Source: Anisus vortex
Taxonomy: Eukaryota; Mollusca; Gastropoda; Planorbidae
NCBI GenBank assembly: GCA_949126835.1
Contig: OX421498.1
Location: forward strand, 35,929,799 to 35,993,798
Direction: 5' to 3'
Length of the DNA: 64,000 nucleotides
Shown: piece by piece, positions 48,301 through 60,300 of the stretch
Layout: the number at the start of each line of letters is the position of its first letter
Position numbering within the stretch: the stretch's first letter is position 1
Translations under genes and position numbers: made by a program
Notes under the pieces: model-generated
What the model was told of the DNA's origin: nothing
Seen by the model: the letters and a program-made list of their open reading frames with translations, nothing else
Database searches by the model: none

Positions 48301-51300
48301 GCTCTTTTTCACGATGTTTTTGTGTGTTTTCTGCTTGCCGTTGTGGCCTATTAACATTCTTTTCACCAGCTGTCCTATGACACAGTGCATACTGTTCAGC
48401 TAAATCAGCAGCCTTATGTGGGTCAGTGATATCACGCTCGGATAAATACATTCTTATATCCGGCCTCACTTTGTTAATAAAATCCTCTAACAGAATGATA
48501 TCTTTCATTTCTTTTAATGTGGAGATATTTCTGGATTTTATCCACTGATCCATTAACTTTTCTTCTGCTCTAAGGAAGTCTAAGTGTGTTTGGTAAGGGG
48601 ACATTGTGTACTGACGGAACCTTTTCCGATAACTTTCCGGTATTTGGTTATAGGCTTTAAGTACAGTGTCTTTAATGATTTCATAATCATTTAAATTCTC
48701 CTCTTTTAATAATAGAACACAATCTCTTGCCCTTCCCTGAGTAAAAGCTGTTCTCACTAATATTCCCCATTTATCTTCTGGGAACTTAAAATCTCTGCAA
48801 GAAATTTCAAAGGTCTGGAAGAAATTAGCTATTTCACTTTCTTTATCAATGTAGGTAGGGACTAGCTTTTTCCATCTGGCCATCTCTACATCATTATGAG
48901 ATTCTTTTTTAGTAGCTCCTATCTTCGCCAGTTCTATTCTTTCTTGACTTTCTCTTTGACTTTTCTTATCTCTTTCCTGACTTTCTATTTCTAGACGTCT
49001 TTGTTCCATCTCCATTTCCATCCGTTTCATTTCTAACTGAAATCTAAACTGTTCTGACATAGATTTCGACGTCTGACCTTCAACTTGATATCCCTCCGCG
49101 CTTGATTCTACTTTCAACTTGCCACTCGCAATCAACACATCTTTTATCTGCTGTGTCAACACAGTCCTCGATGGTGTAGTCTCAGTAACTTCTATCTTTA
49201 AGATCTCAGCGATCTCTTTTAACTTCTTTATTGATAAAGTTTTCAGAACTTCTTCTTCTGGATTTTCAATAAATTCCATTCTTTAGTTAAGAGATTTATA
49301 AAATGTAAATTTCCAACTTACGTTTTTCCAATCGGAAGAATAATTTCAGCGTTCTTAGGCTTGCTCAGTAGGTCACGGCTCCAACACACAACACAACACA
49401 ACTTGAATATATGCTTCACTATACAACTATATCGGACGAAGACCCCAAACTGTTATGGACCTCTATATGATTGACTATTATTACGACTCGTTAAATCGGA
49501 TTCAATGAATATAGTTGTATCTTTATTAGAAGTCTCTAGATTCTGCTAATCTGTAGCCCAAGCTAGGGGTTCCTTGACTGACAGGTCTATGCAGTAATGT
49601 AGTTATATTCGTGATAATTATCTTCAACACCTTTCTCAACAATGATAGATCAAACAACTCCAGTTGTTGAATAAACAATTTTATTTAAATTGTAGACTCA
49701 ATATAAACGATCAATAAACTTCATCAACTGATGGCAACATAAGTTTCAATACAATGGCATACAATATACAAATGAATATAGCGACTTCACTCTACAAACG
49801 TTTAAACTGAACTAACTTTAAGGAGGTCGGGACTTTACAAAGAAAACGATCATCGAAGATTCTACAGGGTCTTAATACGCATTTTAACCTCTTTCTCTAT
49901 AATTACTACGATCCAGAATTATCCCCCAATTTCCACGGGATTTGAACGAATTATTTTATTTAAACTGCCCTCAGGGCATAAAGGTCAAACCTTGGTCGCT
50001 TTGGACTCTGATACGCACTTGTTAAGAGGTCAATGCCTTACTACGTCATTCATTTATGACCGATATTCGTAACAAGTGAAACATTGACAAGAGTGAAACA
50101 TTGACAAGAGTGAAACATTGACAAGAGTGAAACATTGACAAGAGTGAAACATTGACAAGAGTGAAACATTGACAAGAGTGAAACATTGACAAGAGTGAAA
50201 CATTGACAAGAGTGAAACATTGACAAGAGTGAAACATTGACAAGAGTGAAACATTGACAAGAGTGAAACATTGACAAGAGTGAAACATTGACAAGAGTGA
50301 AACATTGACAAGAGTGAAACATAACAAGAGTGAAACATTGACAAGATTAACCATGACAATATTTAAACATTGACAAGAGTGAAACATTGACAAGAGTGAA
50401 ACATGACAACAGTGAAAAATTGACAAGATTAACCATGACAAGATTACCATGACAAGAGTGAAACATTGACAAGATTAACCATGACAAGATTAACCATGAC
50501 AAGAGTAAAACATTGACAAGAGTGAAACATTGACAAGAGTGAAACATTGACAAGAGTGAAACATTGACAAGAGTGAAACATTGACAAGATTAACCATGAC
50601 AAGATTTAAACATTGACAAGAGTGAAACATTGACAAGAGTGAAACATGACAACAGTGAAAAATTGACAAGATTAACCATGACAAGATTACCATGACAAGA
50701 GTGAAACATTGACAAGATTAACCATGACAAGATTAACCATGACAAGAGTGAAACATTGACAAGAGTGAAACATTGACAAGAGTGAAACATTGACAAGAGT
50801 GAAACATTGACAAGAGTGAAACATTGACAAGAGTGAAACATTGACAAGAGTGAAACATTGACAAGAGTGAAACATTGACAAGAGTGAAACATTGACAAGA
50901 GTGAAACATTGACAAGAGTGAAACATTGACAAGAGTGAAACATTGACAAGAGTGAAACATTGACAAGAGTGAAACATGATAAGAGTGAAACATTGACAAG
51001 ATTAACCATGACAAGAGTGAAACATTGACAAGAGCGAAACATTGACAAGAGTGAAACATTGACAAGAGTGAAACATTGACAAGAGTGAAACATTGACAAG
51101 ACTAACCGTGACAAGAGTGAAACATGATAAGAGTGAAACATGACAAGAGTGAAACATGACAAGAGTGAAACATGACAAGAGTGAAACATGACAAGAGTGA
51201 AACATTGACCATAGTGAAACATTGACAATAGTAAAAATTTGACAAGAGTGAAACTTTGAGTGAAACATTGACAAGATTAAACATGACAAGAGTGAAATTA

Positions 51301-54300
51301 ACCGTATGTTTTAACATAACCCGTTTTATCAACATAACCATATGTATCAAATTAACCGTATGTATCAACATAGCCGTATGTATCAACATAACCGTATGTA
51401 TCAACATAACCGTATGTATCAACATAACCGTATGTATCAACATAACCGTATGTATCAACATAACCGTATGTATCCACATAACCGTATGTATCCACATAAC
51501 CGTATGTATCCACATAACCGTATGTATCCACATAACCGTATGTATCCACATAACCGTATGTATCCACATAACCGTATGTATCAACATAACCGTATGTATC
51601 AACGCCTACTGTCATAACCAAGATATGATGATCAAATAGTGTTGCAAGACCAGCCAATGGAAATGAATCCACCTATGTTAATACAAGTTGCCTCCCCCCC
51701 CCCCCCCCCGTACTTATTATGTAGTTATGAAGTATATAATCTAGTCCACTAAGGCATGTATTTACACAGGTGTACTGTAGGCCTATAGCAAGGGTCGGCC
51801 ACCTTTTGATAAAGTGTGCCAATGTAGGGTTCTCATTTATTCAGCTGCCAACAACCTAAATGGCTTCCCACTCTAGAACTTAATTTTCTTGTAGAAGAGA
51901 CTTGAATTGGCCTTTTTTTGTGTGTGTTGTTGTGAGTCTTCCGCGTGCCATTTAAAATCGCTCTGCGTGTCAGACTGTGCTAAGTCTGGAAAGCGCGTGC
52001 CGTAGGTTGCCGGTCCCTGCTGTATAAACATTTGGTATACTTGCATACTTACACATTATCCGGTGCTGTCATGGCCGGGCACGAATCTGCGGTGCAATAC
52101 TCCGAGACAACACCGTACATCAAGTTGACATGGTTAAAAAATGAGATTGCTACAAAGAAAAACAAAAGAAGAATTCCCAATTAGAAAATTAGAAAAAGAG
52201 AAAAACATGGAAGGGAGTTGGACAAAAAAAAATCCTTTGTTTGCTTTAAACGCAATTAACTGTCTTTATCACAGCAAACGAAGGCACTGACCTATGCATT
52301 AAGTTTTCAAGGTTAAAGTCAAGATAAGCAGACGACATCCTGTCTAAGACCCAAGAACGATAATGCGGTAAATATTTTTGGAAGGTAAATAACTCGCCTA
52401 ATCATATCTATAGCTTTATAACACAGTGAACTCATTTTTTAAAGTCAAATTTTCAGGAAGTATAGAAAACGTCTGCTTTCATGTCTGCTTATGGGTCAAA
52501 GGTTGCCGTTCTCAAATTATGTAATAAATAAAGTTCACAAGAAAATCGTTTATCTCCACGTTAGACGTTAGATACTGTATCAGCAACGAGACGCATAGGC
52601 AAGGTTCCACTAAAACTGACTAAGACGTTGTTGTTGTTTTAAACTAGGCCTACGTTTGTAATCCCAATAATCATACACGAAAATACACGAACAAATCACT
52701 CAATGGAGAGGGGTGAGGGAAAAAAAAACATACATAATTTAGCCATATGGCGCAATAAAAATAAAACAATATATTGGAAGTTTTCGGCTCTGTGTTTGTT
52801 TTAATGTTAAATTCAAATCACAGAAACAACACACACACGCAAAATCATGAAATTTGATTGAAAAATGTTTCTAAATAAAGAAAAAATTCATTTCCAAAAC
52901 TGTACTGGTACAATTTTGAACACTGAAGAAGAGTTTAGTAAAAGGTCAATTTACGGGCGCTTGCTCGTGCAAATACATGCGAGCAAATTAGTAGTGATCC
53001 ATGGGACCGGTAAAGCAGCGATCACCAGTTACTAGGGGATTGTGTAGCCAGCACAATTCCCAGCTGCCTTTACTTTACCCCCAACTAAAGTCAGGTATCC
53101 CATGAGAGCTGGGACTCCCTACAGACCCGACAACAAATCCTAGCCTTCACCATAATTCGAACCCAGGACCTTCGTCCACCGCGCCCCAAAATATAAATTC
53201 TATGTATACAACATACATATATAGCATGCATTATAGATAAATACCACATAGAAATTCAAAGAAACAAGCCTGGGAAATTCTAGGTTTAGAAGCTGATAAC
53301 ATCTCGGCGTATTGGCAGAGATACTTTTTTTTAGTGTAAACACACGCAGGTCTGGTGGATAAAAATCGACAGGTAAAACAAGAAAAGTATCAAGTTTCTC
53401 AAGAAGGGAGCAGTTATATATATAATTTAAAAAACAATTTTTTCAAATAGGGACTAAGCAACACGTTAGGAAAAACCTCCTTGTAAACAGTATGTAAGCC
53501 CTACATTTAATAATCCCAATTCCCAATAACTACTTTTATAAAGTTGTATGTGTTAGATATCAGCTACAAAGTAAACTGAGCAATTCAGCGAGGGCTATAT
53601 TATATGGTTCGAGTCACCTTGGTGATATTTGAAATATGGAAAAGTGGGGTCATTTCAAAATTGGGGGCCACCTAGCTTTGGATTCAAGATGCCGCTGCCC
53701 CTGTGTGTTAAGAGTTAAATATTCTTTACGTTCGATCGCTCTCGACTTGCCCAGCTTAGGAAAGAGACGAGTCGGAAAGCCCACTCTCCGTTAATCTTTA
53801 CGACGCCCTCAACTACGCGAAGCCTCAGAGTTAATTATACAAAAAGATTTCTAGTCGGATGGCAATTTCTAGCCACTCGACCAAATAAAAAAAAACGTGG
53901 GTTGCTACAATAGAGTTCTTATTTTCTTGACAACTCACACCAGACAGTTATTAGACCACCAGCACCGACTCGGCCTTAGTCACCCCTACCCCCCCCCTCC
54001 TCCCGAGTGCCCATGTGGATCTGGACTCCAAAATACAGAGCACATCCTGCAATGGTGACCACTCAAGAGAGAGGTCCGTAACCAGGCCTGGCCCCAGGGA
54101 GCTACCATAAAGGAAACGCTCTGGAACCCAAAGCCATTCTTACTAACAACAAGACTGCCAGTCTGACACGGCAAATGAAAGTAAAAGGGAACATTGAAGA
54201 AGAAGGACCAGACCGTGTTTCCTACAAAACCATTATATCTTCATGATCTGTGCAATTGTAAACTGGAAAACGTGAGTGTGTGGCTTATTAAAGACACACA

Positions 54301-57300
54301 CACACATATTTGTCTTATAAACAATTGTAAACCTTCTGGACTATCATTTACTTTGTGAAATTGTGGTATTCCCAAGTAAATACGGTACAAGAATTGGCGT
54401 TATCGGAAAAGTGAAAAGGTAAAGTTCTTGGAAAATGGAGGGGTGTGTGGTGAATTCTAACCAACGTTTGCCCCATCACTCCTAAGTACGGTTTTATTGT
54501 CCCTATTAAAGATATGCATATAAATCTATAGTTGTCTGAAATAAAACCGTCTCCTTCAGAGCAAATGACAAAACATACTTGTGAAAACAAACGGTAAAAA
54601 CAATTGGCACCGTACATATATAACACGCCCGAAAATCTAAGTGTAAGATAAGTAAGTAGCCAACAAGAGGCTACAACATAAAAAGAAAAATGAATGAGTC
54701 AGTATCGATTTAATCACACTGCATGTACATCTATGTGAAAACAATCTAATTGTGACAGAAATTCATGAAAAAAAAGGACATTGACAAGCTTATAGCTGTT
54801 CTGTGAGTGTGTGTGTGTGTTTACAGAGTTTATCTGAGATGTGTCTGCATTTTCAAAGTGTCGAACCTTCATCCATTCAAACGTGTAAGCCTCCATCCCA
54901 GCTTAGTTGCAAAGTAAACAGTTACTCACTAGCTATCTTACAGGGCAGTTGGGCTCCTGTAGAAGCTTGTTGTATTGTCTATCATTGTGAGTACCAGAGA
55001 CGAACGTGATTCTGTCAGAGAAAGCTGAACTTTTCTTCTCGTCCTTTTTTTAAATCCAATGTATAATTGTGCTAAACAGGGTTGTGCTCTTACATCAATC
55101 AGGGTTCCTGCACCAAACTCAAATCAAAATTTCAGGAGGTTTTCAGGAGTTTTTCAGGAGAAAATCTAAAATATCAGGAGGCGCGGCAAAACCGAATTCA
55201 CTACATCACTAAACAATGACTCAGATACAAATAAAATTAAATAAAATATTTTTAAGGGCATTACAATGTGGAAGCTAAATATGTACCATTAACCTATGTT
55301 CATTATATAGAGTCCTTTAACTGTCTTTAGAAATCTAATAATTTTTTTTTTAAAGTACAAATAAAAGAAATTTGGTTTATGAAAATAAAACGCGGGGGGG
55401 GGGGGGGGGGGCATCTGTAACATATAGAGTGTTACATTAACAAGTATAGAAAAAATATTTATATGGGCCTACATTGGAAAGTGAAAAGTATATAGAAAGC
55501 TTACAGATTTACAAGTTAAAAAAAAACTATCACTATGACAAGAAAAAAACTGCTATTGTAAAGGACATGTAGATAACATTTAAAAGTTACTAAATATCCA
55601 CCCTAATTTGGAAACTTTCCTTAAAAAAAATGGTTTCAATCATGCATAAAAGGCAAACACAGCGCTTCACTTATTTAAAACAACCGATCAATACAGCCAT
55701 TAGTCATAAGGCAAAGTATTGTATCTGTTTCTACATCTAAATCACTGTCCATACTCACGTTCATATCCCTATAGTAGGCTAACACTATAGTGGGTCGACA
55801 CAAAAAAATAGTCTTTTGAAGTAGCTATGCTTTCTAGACAGAACGGCGCCGGTTTTGATGACGCGGTTTTGATGACGCACTATACAAGTGCCCTAACCTA
55901 ATTACCATTAACATTGTTTGTAATGATTTCTAGTCAGATATATTTAGCATTGAGTGCATTTCATCAATGTATTGGTGAATAAAATGACTTAGATCTAGAC
56001 TTCTAGATTAGGCCCAGTGTTTAGACTGATAAACTGATAGACCTAGGGCCACACCGGCTCTGCCGCTAGGCCTATGCCTAGACCCAAAATCGTCTGCCTA
56101 CATTTCCCACATTGATAAAAAAAACACATTGTAGGCCTACCCATACGATATAATAATTAGTAAAACCATGTGGGGCCTACACCTTTAAAAAGTTGATAAT
56201 GATATCGGCGCCAATCGGCGTAGGCCTAAATCGCGAACAACTCCTCTAGTAGGGCTAGCTAAATAGGCCTACTGGAATTTTTACCATAATATGATATAAG
56301 ATAGCGTCTTAAACGTCATCGTTTTCTTTTTAACTAAAAAAAAGACCTATTTCTGTGTATTTTGATATAAATATATTTTAAAATAAATCAATTTGGCAAA
56401 ATATGTCGGTTCGCTGACCCCAAGTAAGCTTAGACTAGTAGGCGCCGCGCGTAGCGTAATCAGGCATTCTCAACATTGATCGCGAAAATAGGCACCTAAC
56501 TGTCTAGTTCTGGTAATTACCCGCGCCGGTCGGCAAATTTGTCGCCTCCAGAGACCCGCGTCCTCTATGAACAACTGTAAAGCAAAAAAATAACATTCCT
56601 CGCACGAGTTCGCTCGGGTCGACTCGCGCGTGCGATTTTCCGAAACACGCCGCCTCTATAAACGCTAGCTTAGTCCTTATCATTATCTAATCTAGCAGAC
56701 AACAAACTGTGGGAGAGGGAGCGAAAGAGGAGGAAGAGCTGTATGTATACCATCTTTACCGTCACAAAGCGAGAAGGGATAGGCTTAGCGTAGCAAGCAT
56801 TATAAGCGAACAAGCGGGAGGTGGGGCTGTTGAAATAGGGACACGTGTTGGATAAGGAAAAAATAGGGGGGTCAGCTCAATTTTTCAGGACATTTCAGGA
56901 GATTATTTCAAATTTCAAGAGGTTTTCAGGAGTTTTTGCACTTTTTTGCAATTTCAGGAGGATTTCAGGACATCCTGAAATTTCAGGAGGCCGCGGGAAC
57001 CCTGATCAATTTATAACAGCACTTAAGAGAATACCGGACAATCTCAATTATATGCCGCACGTGTGTATATGCCGCAACAAGCCTACGTTTACAGACGTTC
57101 CTTCTAGATAGAAGATTATTACGTCCACTAGGCCCCAAAACTCCTGCAGGGCGACAGGGATCCGTCGGTGGCAGGGATAGAACCCGCGACCTGTCAGTTG
57201 GTTTTTGGTTGACAGTCCGGTGAACTAACCGCTGGACCAACAAGTGTATAAGCCGCTGGCATAAATCAGCAGGCAAATTGATAGTAAAATTCAAGCTCAC

Positions 57301-60300
57301 GTGTATAAGCCACGCTAAAAAATCTGTTTAAAGTTGATGTATAATTTCTTGATTCATATTTGTATTATCACTTTTTAAAATTTTATTTATCTGTCGTACG
57401 CCTATGCAAGATAAAATATCACCTATATTATATAGGACTATATCTAGGCTTTTATCATACATAATGCCTGAACGTTATATAAGGTCAGCTGACTTTTCAA
57501 TATCTTATAATTTAAATTTCAAAGATCGGAAAATTCCGGTAGCCCGATTCTCGAATGTTACCGGTGCCACCCAATAAATTAACGTAGCCGTAGACTAAAC
57601 AAAATATCATTAAATACGTTGATTGATAAATTTAATACTTTTATGACAAACTTACAAAACAAAAATATCAGCGTTTTTGTTGCGTTTTGTTATGATTCTT
57701 TTTTTCTATAGAAAATATAATTTTGCAAAGTGTGCACCTGTAAGTCATTAGGCATAGAGTAGATTTAGGCACGCCGATAAAATGGCGGCTTTTGTCAGAC
57801 TAACCGGGTCAGTTGAATGATGCTTTGAATTGCGTAATGCTTTGAATTGCGTAAGGCTTTGAATTGCGTGCTTATCTGAGCTTAAGCAGCGTAAGTGGTG
57901 AGAAATTGGGTGCTGCTCTCTATTACATAGATACTAATCCTGGCCCATAGTTTAGTACAAGACGTTCCACGGGGGGGGGGGGGGGGGGGGGGGGGGGGAG
58001 GGGGGGCTTAGTGGTGTAACAGACCTGGGTGTTGACATTCTATCTGCTACAACTGTTTGGACTACATGACGATACTGTGTCCACACAAAGCCCGTGACGA
58101 GACTGCGGTGGACAGGCTCAGTAAGAAAAAAACAAAAACTAGGAACCTCCTCTCAAGGGACGGCCGACAGAGAAGGGGAACCCACTCCAAATTGAGGAGG
58201 TAGAAATAACACGGAAGCTGGTTCCATTTCTTAATAGATTTCTGCCCCGTGTATGAACACAACGACAAACAGGAGAGCCCGCGATCCGGTGCCAGAGGCA
58301 CGCGATGCTTGTTCATCCGTGTTTTCTTTTAACAAATAAATCCAAGAATCGGGACGCGAATCGACCACATCACAAGCACTGCTAACATGCATACACGGAC
58401 AGGTTGTAATGTGAAAATAATTTATGAGAGATAATGATGATGTTCACAAGAAACCATGACAAACACAATTTTATGATGTATGCAGTATAGCTCAGAAATT
58501 ATGACTGACACAATTTTATGATGTATGCAGTATAGCTCAGAAACTACGACAGACACAATTTTATGATGTATGCAGTATAGCTCAGAAATTATGACTGACA
58601 CAATTTTATGATGTATGCAGTATAGCTCAGAAACTACGACAGACACAATTTTATGATGTATGCAGTATAGCTCAGAAACTACGACAGACACAATTTTATG
58701 ATGTATGCAGTATAGCTCAGAAACTACGACAGACACAATTTTATGATGTATGCAGTATAGCTCAGAAACTACGACAGACACAATTTTATGATGTATGCAG
58801 TATAGCTCAGAAACTACGACAGACACAATTTTATGATGTATGCAGTATAGCTCAGAAACTACGACAGACACAATTTTATGATGTATGCAGTATAGCTCAG
58901 AAACTACGACAGACATAATTTTATGATGTATGCAGTATAGCTCAGAAACTACGACAGACACAATTTTATGATGTATGCAGTATAGCTCAGACACTATGAC
59001 GGATACAATTTTATGATGTATGCAGTATAGCTCAGAAACTATGACGGATACAATTGTATAATGTATGCAGTATAGCTCAGAAATTATGACAGACAAAATT
59101 GTATGACTTATAGTAGGCCATAGCTCAGAAACTATAACAGACATGATGCCTAATGTATACATTAAACTTTCAGATCCATAAAAACTTTAAAGCAAAGGAT
59201 AACTCTCATTTTCCAAACACAAACGGATCGATATTTAAAAAAAAAAATTAAATATAATTTCCGATTCTATTGATCTCATAAGATTGGCCTCCAAGATGAG
59301 CTTATGCCATCAGATGCATTTGGATAATGGATGAGCCTGAGATTAGCTTTTATGCCAACTGCCATTGATAACCTTTTTTTTTTCTTCTTCAAACAGATAA
59401 ATGAATCTCGCTAGATTCTGAGAAAGCAATCAGGCGCAAGGTCAAGCACGAGCATGACACGGCTAACTATGGCCATACGACAAACAAACAAAAGAAGAAC
59501 GGTGGTTAGAAATAAACTTGCATATGCTGCAAGTGGAAGATAATGCACATCGGCCGAACAAAAACATGTTTCTTTTTCAATTACACAAAGAAAGAAGACC
59601 AAAACAAAACAAAAAATGGATGCACAAGTAAAAATTCCATCTAATGGTGAAACACTAACGGTAATGCGGCTGGCCGGGTGTGTAGCTGGATGACCGCATG
59701 ATGCTACATTCAGGGGTTGAATCGCTAAACGCACGCTAAACGTTCTTTCTTTTTTTTTTTCCTGTATTAGTGTTATACACGAAACACTACGTCGTTTTAG
59801 GCGTTGCGGTAGTCTACCAATAGAACCTGCATTTCCCCCCCCCCCCCCACACCTGCATCATCTCGGGTTCAAATCCTCTTTTAAAAGGACGGGGGGGGGG
59901 GGGGGGGGGCACACGCACACATCCTCCCCCAAGCCCGCAGGGTGTATCTTAGACGTCTTCCAAGCCAGCCAAAGTCCTAAGCTGTTCCAGACGTGAGTTG
60001 CAGGATGTCAATGGTTGAGGGTCTGGGTAATGGTGCAGGCGACAACAATGTCCTCGTGGTCTCCTATGTCATGTCAAGAACCAATGTTGAACTCCGCATT
60101 ACCGGCGCAACGAAACTGTATCACTTGCACTTTGACCTTTTTAACCTATTCTAGTCTAACAATACACCGAAATAGTTATACAAGCTTCTATTTTTATATA
60201 GATCTACAATCTTCTTCTTCTGCCTTCTCGTCCTTGAGGAACAGGCGCCGAATCTACAATCTACATAAAATTTCATCGGTAACCGTTTCTTTTTTTTTTT

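Larger units (their letters stand above)
43731..50074 (-). mobile_element. Young non-autonomous LTR retrotransposon (gag-protease only)
   Basis: Two 624-bp LTRs (43731-44354 and 49451-50074) start TGTTACGAAT and end CCATAACA on the - strand and differ at one base that I could see. A 4-bp duplication AGTG flanks the element. A polypurine tract (AGAAGGGGGGGGGGA on the - strand) abuts the 3' LTR at 44355. Next to the 5' LTR, TGGGGTCTTCGTCCG (about 49433-49447) resembles a tRNA-Pro primer-binding site with an extra base. The only long ORF is 49279-46658. Reverse transcriptase and RNase H are missing and 2.3 kb before the 3' LTR is non-coding. It must borrow enzymes from a relative. It sits in a MOB2 intron in sense orientation. 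Confidence 0.92.
52150..55099. other. MOB2 intron sequence with repeats, no gene
   Basis: Intronic. Apart from the SINE at 52995 and the LINE remnant at 53935 I see no coding sequence; the rest is AT-rich. Confidence 0.45.

Noticed and set aside
50046..51290. Several overlapping - strand ORFs of 90-212 codons rich in SLLSMFHSCQCFTLVNV
   Set aside because: They are translations of the 17-bp minisatellite. A 17-bp unit lacking stops stays open in every register, and the periodic peptide has no other support.
51102..51672. ORFs on both strands with hexapeptide repeats (DTYGYV, HNRMYQ, ITVCIN)
   Set aside because: Artefact of the 18-bp array, which is divisible by three and stop-free in these frames.
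57085..57240. Possible tRNA gene (A- and B-box-like sequences)
   Set aside because: It lacks a foldable cloverleaf and carries a LINE-type tail with sibling copies; it is a tRNA-derived SINE.
58422..59162. 246-codon - strand ORF with 15-residue repeats
   Set aside because: Produced by the 45-bp tandem array. No splice sites, domain or conserved start; it lies within MOB2 intron sequence.
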